A stretch of DNA of 64,000 nucleotides from Pseudomonadota bacterium (GCA_023419315.1 JAEZYE010000051.1:118854-182853); one strand, 5' to 3'. Shown: positions 33,537 to 41,516, counted from the stretch's first letter. Numbers and translations: made by a program. The notes: generated by a model from the letters alone, not told the origin.

Positions 33537-33830
33537 TCAGCTGCCGACCATTTTCGTGCGCGGCGTGAACCCGATGACGCCATCGCTGCGCGCCGACACG
33601 ATCATCTTCACCATGCTGCCGGGAATCATCAGCGCGATCTGCACGACCTTGCCGTCCGGTGCGAGTCCTTCCAGCGTCAGTTCCATCAGCGCGCCCGCGG
33701 TATCGATTTCGCGGCAGAGGATGTGCGGTTCCTTGCCCTCTTCCTGCACCAGGTAAGGCGTGATGGTCTCGCCCAGCGCGTGCAGTGCTTCGGCGAAAAA
33801 GAACACCGCATAGCCGTCATTGCCGTTCAT
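33537..33830 (-). CDS. Conserved-type hypothetical protein coupled to purT
   Basis: A 97-residue soluble protein, start at 33830 overlapping the purT stop by ATGA. The sequence suggests alternating beta-strands (ITPYLVQEEGKEPHILCREID, GALMELTLEGLAPDGKVVQIALM) and ends with SDGVIGFTPRTKMVG. No catalytic motif is seen and I do not recognise the family. Translational coupling to purT suggests a fixed expression ratio, perhaps only operon convenience. It is convergent with the EEP lipoprotein gene, 18 bases from stop to stop. Confidence 0.68.
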   Translation of the reverse strand: MNGNDGYAVFFFAEALHALGETITPYLVQEEGKEPHILCREIDTAGALMELTLEGLAPDGKVVQIALMIPGSMVKMIVSARSDGVIGFTPRTKMVGS

Positions 33831-35026
33831 GGGGCGGCGTCCTGCTTGAGTTCGATGATCAGGTGTCCGGCGGCGTCGCGCGCAATCGCACGCGCGGCGT
33901 CCGTCGTGTCCGCGCGGGCGAGCGTGACCGCAACACGGCGATGGCCTTCCACGCGCGGCTTGCCGAACAGACGCAGCGCGGTGTCCGGTGCGGCGAGCGC
34001 CTTGTCCACCTGCGAGAACACTGGCACGCCGTGGCCATGCGCGAGCACCGCGCAGGACGCGGACGGACCGTGGTGGCGAATCGAGGGAATCGGCAGGCCG
34101 AGGATGGCGCGCGCATGCAGGGCGAACTCGCTCAGTTCCTGCGAGATCAATGTCACCAGTCCGGTGTCGTGCGGCCGCGGTGACACTTCGCTGAACCACA
34201 CCTCGTCGCCCTTCACGAACAACTCCACGCCGAACAGGCCCCAGCCGCCCAGATCATCGGTGACGGCCTTCGCGATCTGCTGCGCGCGTTCCAGCGCGGC
34301 GGCGGACATCGGCTGCGGCTGCCAGCTTTCGCGGTAATCGCCGTCCTTCTGCCAGTGCCCGATGGGGTCGCAGAAATCGGTGCCACCGGCGTGGCGCACG
34401 GTCAGCAGCGTGATCTCGTATTCGAAATCGATGAAGCCTTCGACGATGCAGCGGCCGGCGCCGGCACGGCCACCGGTCTGCGCGTACTCCCAGGCCGGGC
34501 CGATGTCGGCTTCACTGCGGATCGTGCTCTGGCCCTTGCCCGATGACGACATCACCGGCTTCACCACGCACGGCAGGCCGATGGCGGTCACGGCCTCGCG
34601 GTAGTCGCTTTCGGTGTCGACAAACCGGTACGGCGAGGTCGGCAGGCCGAGGGTTTCGGCCGCAAGCCTGCGGATGCCCTCGCGATCCATCGTCAGCCGC
34701 GCGGCGCGCGCGGTCGGGATGACGCGCGCCGCGCCTTCCGCTTCCAGCGCGATGAGCGTTTCGGTGTGGATGGCCTCGATCTCGGGAACGATCAGGTGCG
34801 GCTTTTCCTGTGCGACCAGCGCGCGGATGGCAGCCGGGTCGAGCATGTCCAGCACATGGGCGCGATGCGCGACCTGCATGGCGGGCGCATCGGCATAGCG
34901 GTCGGCGGCAATCACTTCCACGCCCAGTCGCTGCAGTTCGATGGCCACCTCCTTGCCCAGTTCGCCGGATCCCAGCAGCAGGACCCGCGTGGCGTAGGGA
35001 GAAAGCGGCGTACCGAGGCTGACCAT
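33827..35026 (-). CDS. purT: Formate-dependent phosphoribosylglycinamide formyltransferase
   Basis: ATP-grasp enzyme (399 residues) that converts GAR to FGAR using formate and ATP in purine synthesis, as an alternative to PurN. It shows the N-terminal Rossmann-like VLLLGSGELGKEVAIELQRLG. The ATP-grasp part has VVKPVMSSSGKGQSTI, IVEGFIDFEYEITLLTV and VEVSPRPHDTGLVT-type sequence. The length matches E. coli PurT (392). A -10-like TAAAAT on the minus strand (35062-35057) lies about 30 bases before the start. The small downstream gene overlaps its stop. Confidence 0.94.
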   Translation of the reverse strand: MVSLGTPLSPYATRVLLLGSGELGKEVAIELQRLGVEVIAADRYADAPAMQVAHRAHVLDMLDPAAIRALVAQEKPHLIVPEIEAIHTETLIALEAEGAARVIPTARAARLTMDREGIRRLAAETLGLPTSPYRFVDTESDYREAVTAIGLPCVVKPVMSSSGKGQSTIRSEADIGPAWEYAQTGGRAGAGRCIVEGFIDFEYEITLLTVRHAGGTDFCDPIGHWQKDGDYRESWQPQPMSAAALERAQQIAKAVTDDLGGWGLFGVELFVKGDEVWFSEVSPRPHDTGLVTLISQELSEFALHARAILGLPIPSIRHHGPSASCAVLAHGHGVPVFSQVDKALAAPDTALRLFGKPRVEGHRRVAVTLARADTTDAARAIARDAAGHLIIELKQDAAP

Positions 35027-35148
35027 GCGCGATTCCGGGGAAAGGGAAGGAGCGGCATTTTAGGGGACGGCCCGCGTGCTGGCCCCTATCTCCCCTCGTC
35101 CTCCGTGCCTCGCTCGCGTCCGCTGTCCCGACGAACGGATCTTGCCAT

Positions 35149-35167
35149 GTGATATCAAAGTGATATC
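35149..35167 (+). promoter_or_regulatory. Tandem GTGATATC element in the promoter of the SPFH operon
   Basis: GTGATATC-AAA-GTGATATC: two identical 8-base direct repeats with an 11-base period, one helical turn. Each includes a TGATATCA or TGATATC palindromic core. A possible TTGCCA (-35, 35142-35147) and TATCGT (-10, 35164-35169) flank or overlap them with a 16-base spacer, so a bound protein would block or reshape the core promoter. The start codon lies 24 bases downstream behind a GGAGG ribosome-binding site. Confidence 0.55.
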
Positions 35168-35191
35168 GTTTCGCCGAACCCGGAGGACACC

Positions 35192-36064
35192 ATGAAAGAG
35201 AACCCCATCCGCTCCATCGCCGGCATCCCGTACCTGCTGTTCGTCCTGGCCGTCGCCGTGCTGGCCGCCTGGCTGCTCTTCAGCGGGCTGGCGCACGAGC
35301 CCGGCGTCGTACTCGGCCGCGTGCTGTCGGGCCTTGCCCTGGGCCTGATCGCCTTCATCACCCTGCTCGGCCTGTACACCGTGCAGCCGAACCAGGCCGC
35401 CGTCATCAGCCTGTTCGGCAAGTACGTCGGCACCGTCAAGGACAACGGCCTGCGCTGGAACAACCCGTTCTTCAGCAAGAAGAAAATCAGCCTGCGCGTA
35501 CGCAATTTCGAAAGCGGCAAGCTCAAGGTCAACGAACTGGACGGCAGCCCGATCGAGATCGCCGCCGTCATCGTCTGGCAGGTCGTGGATGCGTCGGAGG
35601 CCGTCTACAACGTCGACGACTACGAGAATTTCGTGCACATCCAGTCCGAATCGGCGCTGCGTGCGATGGCGACGAGCTATCCGTACGACCAGCACGAGGA
35701 AGGCCAGCTGGCGCTGCGCAGCCACGCGAGCGAGATCTCCCAGCACCTGAAGGACGAGCTTGCCGAGCGTCTCGCCAATGCCGGCGTGGAAGTCATCGAT
35801 GCACGCATCAGCCACCTCGCCTACGCGCCGGAAATCGCCCATGCGATGTTGCAGCGCCAGCAGGCCAATGCGGTGATCGCCGCGCGCACGCGCATCGTCG
35901 CCGGTGCGGTCGGCATGGTCGAAATGGCGCTGGCCGAATTGCAGAAGAGCGGCGTCGTGCAGCTCGATGAAGAGCGCAAGGCGCAGATGGTCAGCAACCT
36001 GCTCGTGGTCCTGTGCGGCGACCGCAGCACGCAGCCGATCGTCAACGCCGGCTCGATCTACTGA
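35192..36064 (+). CDS. SPFH/band-7 membrane protein (stomatin-like)
   Basis: A 290-residue protein with two N-terminal membrane helices (about 13-33 and 40-60), then an SPFH domain (VQPNQAAVISLFGKYVGTVKDNGLRW to ARISHLAYAPEIAHAMLQRQQA). A short helical segment follows (IVAGAVGMVEMALAEL). SPFH proteins oligomerise at membranes and scaffold lipid microdomains or regulate partner enzymes. The ATG at 35192 has GGAGGAC upstream. It heads a compact operon with Arc-like, DUF4177, hydrolase, PH-like and VanY-like genes, and it sits behind the tandem GTGATATC element. It is not HflC/HflK, which are encoded at the right end of the window. Confidence 0.88.
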   Translation: MKENPIRSIAGIPYLLFVLAVAVLAAWLLFSGLAHEPGVVLGRVLSGLALGLIAFITLLGLYTVQPNQAAVISLFGKYVGTVKDNGLRWNNPFFSKKKISLRVRNFESGKLKVNELDGSPIEIAAVIVWQVVDASEAVYNVDDYENFVHIQSESALRAMATSYPYDQHEEGQLALRSHASEISQHLKDELAERLANAGVEVIDARISHLAYAPEIAHAMLQRQQANAVIAARTRIVAGAVGMVEMALAELQKSGVVQLDEERKAQMVSNLLVVLCGDRSTQPIVNAGSIY

Positions 36065-36083
36065 GCCTGACGGACACCGGCTC

Positions 36084-36269
36084 GTGGCCGAAAAGAAAGC
36101 CTATCCCCTGCGCATCAGCGCCGACGTGCTCAACGCCGCGCAGCGCTGGGCGGATGATGAACTGCGTTCACTCAACGCCCAGATCGAGTACGTCCTGCGC
36201 GATGCATTGCGCAAGGCAGGCCGCCTGCCCCGCCAGGGAACACCCGATGGCGAGCAGGAAACATCCTGA
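36084..36269 (+). CDS. Arc-like ribbon-helix-helix DNA-binding protein
   Basis: A 61-residue protein starting at GTG 36084. The sequence KKAYPLRISADVLNAAQRWADDELRSLNAQIEYVLRDALRKAGR has the beta-helix-helix plan of Arc/MetJ repressors: PLRIS strand, first helix to ELRS, then the LNAQIEYVLRDAL second helix. It starts 19 bases after the SPFH gene and 17 bases before the DUF4177 gene. No toxin gene is adjacent, so an antitoxin role is unlikely. It is the natural candidate to bind the tandem GTGATATC sites upstream of the operon. That is inference. Confidence 0.8.
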   Translation: MAEKKAYPLRISADVLNAAQRWADDELRSLNAQIEYVLRDALRKAGRLPRQGTPDGEQETS

Positions 36270-36286
36270 TTACGAAGAGGTACGAC

Positions 36287-36466
36287 ATGAGCAAGCGCTG
36301 GAGTTACCAGGTCGTCGAAGTGAAGCCGACCCTGCTGGGCGGCTTGAAGGCCGAGGAAGTGCAGGCCGAGCTCAACCGGCAAGGCGCCAACGGTTGGGAA
36401 CTCGTGACCGTCATCGTGCCGGCGCCCGTCGCCGGCGTGCAGCTCGTCTTCAAGCGGGAGGCATGA
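36287..36466 (+). CDS. DUF4177-family small protein
   Basis: A 59-residue protein beginning MSKRWSYQVVEVKP. The pattern YQVVEVKPTLLGG, a central helix EEVQAELNRQGANGWELV, and a closing strand VQLVFKRE is the DUF4177 fold: W-Y-x-V at the start, then the Asn-x-x-G-x-x-G-W-E-L motif. Function is unknown, although the domain often accompanies SPFH or membrane proteins. It has GAGG before the ATG and is followed after one base by the hydrolase gene. It was found by direct translation of the gap between neighbouring genes. Confidence 0.8.
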   Translation: MSKRWSYQVVEVKPTLLGGLKAEEVQAELNRQGANGWELVTVIVPAPVAGVQLVFKREA

Positions 36467-36467
36467 G

Positions 36468-37775
36468 ATGAGCGTGCGTGGATGGCTCGGATGGATGCTC
36501 CTGCTTTCCAGTGCGCTGGCGTTCGCGGCCGAACCGCCCCGGACGGTGTCGGCCCGCCTGCTGGATCACCTGCAGGGCGGGCGTTACACCGAAGTGGAAG
36601 CGATGTTCACACCGGCGATGGCGCAAGCCGTGCCGGCGGAAAAGCTGAAGACGTTGTGGGCCTCGCTGGAGCCGCAGTTCGGTCGCCTCCAGCGCCGCGG
36701 CGAACCGGTCGTGAGCTCACGCGACGGCATGCAGATTGTCGTGACCCGCCTGCATTTCGAGCGCGGCGCGCTGGATGCGCAAGTCGCCGTCGACGCGGAC
36801 GGTCGCGTGGCCGGGCTGCTGTTGCGTCCGGCCGCGGCGGACATGGCCGCAGCGGTTCCGGTTCCCCCTGATGCGACGTATGAAGAGCGTGCGCTCGACA
36901 TCGGCGCAGGCGAACACGCCCTGCCCGGCACGCTCGCCATGCCGAAGGGCGCCGGTCCATTCCCTGCCGTGGTGTTGGTGCATGGTTCCGGCCCGCATGA
37001 TCGCGACGAAACCATCGGGCCGAATCGCCCGTTCCTCGACATCGCACGCGGGCTGGCTTCGCAGGGCATCGCGGTGTTGCGCTACGAGAAGCGCACGCAT
37101 GCGCAGCCCGAAGCATTCGCGGGGCGCGCGATGTTCACCGTGGACGACGAGGCCACGGACGACGCGGTGGCCGCCATCGCCGCGTTGCGCGCGCAACCGC
37201 ATATCGACGGCAAGCGCGTGTTCGTGTTCGGGCACAGCCTCGGCGGCATGATCGCGCCGCGCATCGCCAGGCAATCCGGACAGGTCGCCGGCCTCGTTCT
37301 GCTCGCCGCGCCGGCGCGATCGCTGATGACGATCCTGCCGGAACAGAATCGTTTCCTGCTCGGCGCGCAGGGCGCGGCGTCACCGGAAGGACGCGCCTTC
37401 CTCGCGAAGCTCGATGCGCAGATCGCCCACGTGCGCGGCACGGGTCCGGACACGTCCACCGATACGCCGCTCGGCCTGCCGGCCGGCTACTGGCGTTCGC
37501 TGGAGGCCATCGATCCCGTCGGCGAAGCAGTTGCCAGCGGCCTGCCTGTCCTGCTGCTGCAAGGCGGGCGCGACTTCCAGGTCGTCGATGCGGACTGGCG
37601 GATCTGGCAGGACACGTTCGCCACGCAACGCAACGCGCGGCTGCACCACTACCCCGACCTCAATCACCTCGGCATCGCCGGAACAGGGGCGCCTTCCATG
37701 GACGAATACCAGAAAGCCGGACACGTGGATGCGCGTTTGATCGATGATGTCGCGCAGTGGATCAAGGAGCACTGA
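36468..37775 (+). CDS. Exported DUF3887 + alpha/beta hydrolase protein
   Basis: A 435-residue secreted enzyme. After a signal peptide (LGWMLLLSSALAFAAEPP), residues about 25-120 form a DUF3887-type domain (LLDHLQGGRYTEVEAMFTPAMAQAVPAEKL). Residues from about 135 on are an alpha/beta hydrolase: VVLVHGSGPHDRDE oxyanion region, nucleophile Ser257 in FGHSLGGM, Asp near LLQGGRDFQV, and His in YPDLNHLG. This two-domain arrangement occurs in periplasmic esterase or thioesterase-like proteins. Natural substrates are unknown. It lies one base after the DUF4177 gene and two bases before the next gene, so cotranscription is almost certain. Confidence 0.85.
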   Translation: MSVRGWLGWMLLLSSALAFAAEPPRTVSARLLDHLQGGRYTEVEAMFTPAMAQAVPAEKLKTLWASLEPQFGRLQRRGEPVVSSRDGMQIVVTRLHFERGALDAQVAVDADGRVAGLLLRPAAADMAAAVPVPPDATYEERALDIGAGEHALPGTLAMPKGAGPFPAVVLVHGSGPHDRDETIGPNRPFLDIARGLASQGIAVLRYEKRTHAQPEAFAGRAMFTVDDEATDDAVAAIAALRAQPHIDGKRVFVFGHSLGGMIAPRIARQSGQVAGLVLLAAPARSLMTILPEQNRFLLGAQGAASPEGRAFLAKLDAQIAHVRGTGPDTSTDTPLGLPAGYWRSLEAIDPVGEAVASGLPVLLLQGGRDFQVVDADWRIWQDTFATQRNARLHHYPDLNHLGIAGTGAPSMDEYQKAGHVDARLIDDVAQWIKEH

Positions 37776-37777
37776 GC

Positions 37778-38317
37778 ATGCACAAGGAATTCGCGGTCAC
37801 GCCGCCGGGGCGCATGGCCCTGGTCGGCATCTGGTTGCCCACGGCGATCGCCATCGCCGTGGTGATCGGCACGGCCGTGGCGCAGTCGCAGCAGACTTCG
37901 CCCCGTGCATTGTTGATGACGTTGCCGTTCCTCGTGTTGATAAGCCTGGGCATCGCATGGGCCGCCCGCCGCCGGCGCATCGTGCTGGACAATCGCGAAC
38001 TGGAAATCACCGCCGCGCTGTATCGCAAGCGGATATCGGTGGAAGCGCTGGACCTGGAGCGCGCGCGCGTCCTGAATCTCGAAGAGCACACCGAACTGCG
38101 CCCCGCGGTAAAGACCAACGGCTTCAACCTGCCCGGCTTCGCGGCCGGCCATTACCGCATGCGCAACCTGTCCAAGGCGTTCTGCCTGGTCACCGATCGC
38201 ACGCAGGTACTGGCGCTGCCGCAGCGCGATGGCCCGATGATCCTGCTCAGTGCGGAGAAACCGCGCGCCCTGCTCGACGAACTGCGGGAACTGGCGACGC
38301 CCGGATACCGTCGCTAA
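37778..38317 (+). CDS. Membrane protein with bacterial PH-like domain
   Basis: A 179-residue protein with two N-terminal membrane helices (MALVGIWLPTAIAIAVVIGTAVA and LLMTLPFLVLISLGIAWAA). A cytosolic domain follows, with the strand pattern RRRIVLDNRELEITAALYRKRISVEALDLERARVLNL. It resembles bacterial PH (YdbT/DUF304-like) domains: the ELEI and VEALDL strands, and a closing helix KPRALLDELRELA. The start at 37778 is two bases after the hydrolase stop. Such domains often accompany membrane stress or phospholipid-related genes. No enzymatic residues are visible. Confidence 0.65.
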   Translation: MHKEFAVTPPGRMALVGIWLPTAIAIAVVIGTAVAQSQQTSPRALLMTLPFLVLISLGIAWAARRRRIVLDNRELEITAALYRKRISVEALDLERARVLNLEEHTELRPAVKTNGFNLPGFAAGHYRMRNLSKAFCLVTDRTQVLALPQRDGPMILLSAEKPRALLDELRELATPGYRR

Positions 38318-38326
38318 GCTGCGCGC

Positions 38327-39142
38327 ATGTCCGTGCCGCCGCCCCGACCGCTGAAAACCCGCCTCTACAACACGCCTTCGATCGAGGTGTGGCCAGCTGG
38401 CCTCCTGCGCGCGCGCGGCAACGCGGATGCGCGCGTGCTGGCGCAGGCCCGCGGGTTGTTGCGACGCAAGCGTGATGGCCGCTATCTCGCCGCCGTACTG
38501 ACCCAAGGCGTGATGCCGCTGGTACCGCGTCTGTCGCGCGAACCCGGCATCGAGGAGGCGCTGGATCGGCTGGACGCGATCGACGGCGCGCGCGCGCCGG
38601 CGCCACACGGCGAATTGCCGCTGACCGCATTGCGGGATCGGCTCGATCAACTGGGCCTGGATGAAAGCTACGGCGAGCGCACCGGCCTGCCGCTGGTCGC
38701 CGAGCCGGACGTGCTGGATTTTGCCGGCTTCGATCGCTGTCGCCGCGCGCTCTGGCTGGTGCGCGATGCCGCGCGCGCATGGGGGGCGATGCAGGCGGCC
38801 GCGGCACGCGCCGGCATCGTGCTGGAGGCGATCTCCGGCTACCGCAGCCACGATTACCAACTGGGCATCTTCGAACGCAAGCTGTCGCGCGGCCTGGCGG
38901 TCGAGCAGATCCTCACCGTCAACGCGGCCCCCGGATACAGCGAACACCACGGCGGTCACGCGCTGGACATCGGCTGTCCCGACGAACCCGCGGCGGAGGA
39001 AAGTTTCGAACGAACGCGCGCATTCGCGTGGTTGCGCGACAACGCGGGCGAATTCGATTTCCACATGAGCTACCCGCGCGACAATCCGCACGGCATCGTC
39101 TACGAGCCCTGGCATTGGTGCCATCGGGCATCGGACGGCTGA
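38327..39142 (+). CDS. VanY-like D-alanyl-D-alanine carboxypeptidase family protein
   Basis: A 271-residue zinc peptidase of family M15B. The C-terminal catalytic domain begins near LEAISGYRSHDYQLGIF. It carries the metal site SEHHGGHALDIG (His and Asp) and EPWHW, with the final His ligand. The N-terminal 130 residues are a helical region of unknown role (LLRRKRDGRYLAAVLTQGV). No clear signal peptide is seen, which is unusual for a cell-wall peptidase. It may be cytoplasmic, act on recycled muropeptides, or be exported another way. It is ten bases after the PH-like gene and is the last clearly linked member of the operon. TAAGCT 17 bases before its ATG could provide an extra promoter. Confidence 0.85.
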   Translation: MSVPPPRPLKTRLYNTPSIEVWPAGLLRARGNADARVLAQARGLLRRKRDGRYLAAVLTQGVMPLVPRLSREPGIEEALDRLDAIDGARAPAPHGELPLTALRDRLDQLGLDESYGERTGLPLVAEPDVLDFAGFDRCRRALWLVRDAARAWGAMQAAAARAGIVLEAISGYRSHDYQLGIFERKLSRGLAVEQILTVNAAPGYSEHHGGHALDIGCPDEPAAEESFERTRAFAWLRDNAGEFDFHMSYPRDNPHGIVYEPWHWCHRASDG

Positions 39143-39216
39143 TTGCACGGCGACATGCGTGCGACGCAACCGCACGGCGCACGAAAAACGATTTCGTTCA
39201 GCCACAGGAAGTGCCG

Positions 39217-39729
39217 ATGTCCCCGGAGACTCCGTACCACGCCCCTGATGCGCGCCTCGCCGATGCACCAGTGCGCATGGATGTCCCCGAACAAATCACC
39301 GGCCCGATCAAGCATGGCTGGGTCGCAGCCACCATCTCGGGCCTGTTCACCCTGATTGGCGCGGTGTGGCTCATGTTCACCGGCCCGGCCGGCATGTCCG
39401 CCGGCCTGCTCACCTTGATCGACGTGGCGCTGATTGCGGTATTCGCATTCGGCATCTACCGCAGGAGCCGCGTCGCCTCCACCGCGATGCTGCTCTATTT
39501 CCTGCTCGGGAAGGGCTTGATCATGTGGAAGGCCGGTGCACCCGACGGCATCGTCCTCGGGCTGGTGTTCGTCTTCTTCTATTTCCATGCAATGGTCGGG
39601 ACCTGGCGTTACCAGCGCTTCGTGAAGGAATGGAAGCGCAACCCGCCCGCGCCGAAGCCGCGCCTGAGCGACGATCCATTTTTCAGGCACTCCGGCCCGG
39701 TCGCGGTGGAACACCCTCCGGCAACTTGA
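39217..39729 (+). CDS. Four-helix inner-membrane protein, function unknown
   Basis: A 170-residue protein with four predicted membrane helices between about residues 28 and 140 (WVAATISGLFTLIGAVWLMFTG, LLTLIDVALIAVFAFGIY, TAMLLYFLLGKGLIM, IVLGLVFVFFYFHAMVGTW). A cytosolic Pro-rich basic tail follows (KEWKRNPPAPKPRLSDDP). The start at 39217 follows AGGAAG. I do not recognise the family precisely; it resembles small DoxX- or DUF-type membrane proteins. It lies 74 bases after the VanY-like gene, with a short ACGAAA/TTTCGT hairpin (39181-39197) between them, so it may be outside the operon. Confidence 0.7.
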   Translation: MSPETPYHAPDARLADAPVRMDVPEQITGPIKHGWVAATISGLFTLIGAVWLMFTGPAGMSAGLLTLIDVALIAVFAFGIYRRSRVASTAMLLYFLLGKGLIMWKAGAPDGIVLGLVFVFFYFHAMVGTWRYQRFVKEWKRNPPAPKPRLSDDPFFRHSGPVAVEHPPAT

Positions 39730-39795
39730 GCCAGATCAATGCCGCGTGCGCCGCGCTGCGCATACTCGTACGCTTCCGTCACAGAAGGCACGGCC

Positions 39796-40335
39796 ATGCC
39801 ACTTCCGCCCGCACGCTACCGTCCCTCGCTGATTGCGCTCCACTGGATCACGTTCCTGCTGCTCATCGCGGTCTACGCCACGATGGAGCTGCGCGGGATG
39901 TTCCCGCGTGGCAGCGAACCGCGTGAACTGATGAAGACCGCGCACTACTTCCTCGGCCTCTCGGTGCTGGTGTTGACCTTGCTGCGCCTGGTCGTGCGCA
40001 TGGTCAGTCCGACGCCGCCGATCCATCCGCAGCCGCCTGCGTGGCAGAACGTGCTGGCCAGGCTGATGGCGCTGTCGCTCTACGGGTTGATGCTGTCGAT
40101 GCCGGTCATGGGCTATCTGCTGCTCAACGCCGAGGGCCACGCACCGGCCATCGCGGGCCTGTCGCTGCCGCTTTTGATCGGTGTGCAGGAGCCGCTCGCC
40201 GGGACGCTGGAGCACTGGCACGAGACCGTGGCCGTCATCGGCTACTGGCTGATCGGGCTGCATGCCCTCGCCGCCATCCATCACCATCATGTCCGCCACG
40301 ACAACACGCTGACGCGGATGTCGCTGAAGCCGTAA
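39796..40335 (+). CDS. Cytochrome b561
   Basis: A 179-residue di-heme inner-membrane protein of the CybB type, probably passing electrons from ubiquinol to superoxide or another acceptor. Four helices are seen, with the expected heme ligand histidines in SLIALHWITF, MKTAHYFLGLS, EHWHETVAVIGYWLIGLHALAAIHHH. The start at 39796 (MPLPPARYRPSL) matches the family N-terminus; an upstream in-frame ATG at 39739 adds 19 non-conserved residues. It stands 66 bases after the unknown membrane protein. No oxygen- or stress-type operator is visible upstream. Confidence 0.9.
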   Translation: MPLPPARYRPSLIALHWITFLLLIAVYATMELRGMFPRGSEPRELMKTAHYFLGLSVLVLTLLRLVVRMVSPTPPIHPQPPAWQNVLARLMALSLYGLMLSMPVMGYLLLNAEGHAPAIAGLSLPLLIGVQEPLAGTLEHWHETVAVIGYWLIGLHALAAIHHHHVRHDNTLTRMSLKP

Positions 40336-40348
40336 TCGAGCGCGCGGC

Positions 40349-41023
40349 TCAGTCCTGCGAGCGACGCGTGGGTGCCGACACCTCGGCACCGAAGTCGGCG
40401 ATGCGCCACAGGTATTGCGCGGCGTAGGTCCGGTACGGTCCCCAACGTTCACCGCGCGCCATCAGTTCCTTGGGCGTCGGCGGGATTTCCTGCCTGTCAA
40501 CGAGCTGCGCCCCCTTGCGCACGCCGAGGTCGTCGATGGGCAGGACGTCCGGCCGGCCGAGGCGGAACATCAGCATCATTTCCACCGTCCAGCGCCCGAT
40601 TCCACGAATCGGCACCAGCGCCTGGATGATGGATTCCTCGGTCATCGTCGACATCTGCCGCAAGGTCGGAATCTCGCCACGCTGCTCGCGCGCGGCAAGG
40701 TCACGCAACGCCAGCGCCTTGTTGCCCGACACGCCGCAGGCGCGCAACGCTGCGTCGTCGATCCGGCCGAGCGTGTCGAAGTGCAGGCGCTGGCTGCCGA
40801 TGGCCGTTTCCACGCGTCCGACGATGGTGGCCGCGGCCTTGCCGCTCAGTTGCTGGTAAAGGATGGCGCGTGCCAGCGCATCCACCGGGTCGAACGGCCG
40901 GCGCCAGCTTGGCTGGGATTCCAGGTAGCCGATGCGTTTCATCCACGCACCGAGCTTGCGGTCGCGCCGGCTCAGGTGCTCGAACGCGGCTTCCGTGTCG
41001 AATCCCCTGGAATAGCGCGGCAC
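40349..41023 (-). CDS. alkA: DNA-3-methyladenine glycosylase II (AlkA-like, HhH-GPD)
   Basis: Base-excision glycosylase of 224 residues for alkylated purines. It lacks the N-terminal domain of E. coli AlkA and resembles the short yeast Mag1/AlkA type. The HhH-GPD hallmark is LVPIRGIGRWTVEMMLMF followed by PIDDLGVRKG, in which the second Asp is the catalytic residue. DALARAILYQQLSGKAAATI forms the preceding helix pair. The ATG at 41023 is chosen for its fit with homologous N-termini (MPRYSRGFD). It lies six bases downstream of the DUF423 gene and is likely cotranscribed with it. Confidence 0.88.
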   Translation of the reverse strand: MPRYSRGFDTEAAFEHLSRRDRKLGAWMKRIGYLESQPSWRRPFDPVDALARAILYQQLSGKAAATIVGRVETAIGSQRLHFDTLGRIDDAALRACGVSGNKALALRDLAAREQRGEIPTLRQMSTMTEESIIQALVPIRGIGRWTVEMMLMFRLGRPDVLPIDDLGVRKGAQLVDRQEIPPTPKELMARGERWGPYRTYAAQYLWRIADFGAEVSAPTRRSQD

Positions 41024-41029
41024 GCGGAC

Positions 41030-41398
41030 TTACCTGCGGACCGCGTCGAAGGACCACAACAGCCACCCCAGCATGAGGGTGACGCCTCCCACCGGCGCCA
41101 GCCGTGTCGGCGTGCCCAGGAATACGGCGGAGACCAGGCTGCCGGAGAACAGCAACGTACCGGCCAGCAGGCACGCCAATCCAGCGCGGCCGAAGCGCCG
41201 CACCGTCCCCGCACCCAGCGCGGCGAGCGCCACGCCATGGCCGAATGCGAACAGCGCCGCGGTTTCCAGCCGCGACTGCGCCAGCGTGTCGCTCACGCCG
41301 TGCGATGCGTATGCCGCCAAGCCGACGGAACACCCGGCGAGCAAGCCTCCGCACAATGCGAGCAGTGACGGTTTGCGCTGGCGGCGGTCGTAGAGCAT
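41030..41398 (-). CDS. DUF423 family membrane protein (YgdD-like)
   Basis: A 122-residue small membrane protein with four helices, characteristic of DUF423: LCGGLLAGCSVGLAAYASHGV near the N-terminus (the conserved G-A-x-x-A-H-G-like motif), LETAALFAFGHGVALAALG, LLAGTLLFSGSLVSAVFLG, and LAPVGGVTLMLGWLLWSFDAVR at the end. Function is not established. The start at 41398 yields MLYDRRQRK. The gene is followed closely by alkA on the same strand. It stands just beyond the terminator of the upstream leftward SRPBCC gene. Confidence 0.87.
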   Translation of the reverse strand: MLYDRRQRKPSLLALCGGLLAGCSVGLAAYASHGVSDTLAQSRLETAALFAFGHGVALAALGAGTVRRFGRAGLACLLAGTLLFSGSLVSAVFLGTPTRLAPVGGVTLMLGWLLWSFDAVRR

Positions 41399-41448
41399 TC
41401 GATGATTCCGTGCAATCGTTCGAGGAAATCCGGGGTGGAACAGGCAAC

Positions 41449-41480
41449 AAAAAAGCGCGCCGCGGTGAGCGGCGCGCTTT
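41449..41480 (-). terminator. Intrinsic terminator of the SRPBCC-domain gene
   Basis: AAAGCGCGCCGC/GCGGCGCGCTTT (41452-41480) forms a 12-bp stem with the five-base loop GGTGA. A T-rich tract follows on the minus strand. It ends the leftward gene at 41517 before the DUF423 gene begins. Confidence 0.83.
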
Positions 41481-41516
41481 CTGTCGGTTACATCGGGAAC
41501 GTGGTCCGGGCGGGAC

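Noticed and set aside
35192..36064. SPFH protein considered as HflK or HflC
   Set aside because: The true HflC is at 63173-64000, and this protein has two N-terminal helices and different neighbours.
36084..36269. Arc-like protein considered as an antitoxin
   Set aside because: No toxin-like partner is adjacent; the neighbours are membrane and enzyme genes in one operon.
39181..39197. ACGAAA/TTTCGT hairpin as terminator of the SPFH operon
   Set aside because: Only six base pairs and no T-run; too weak to call a terminator.
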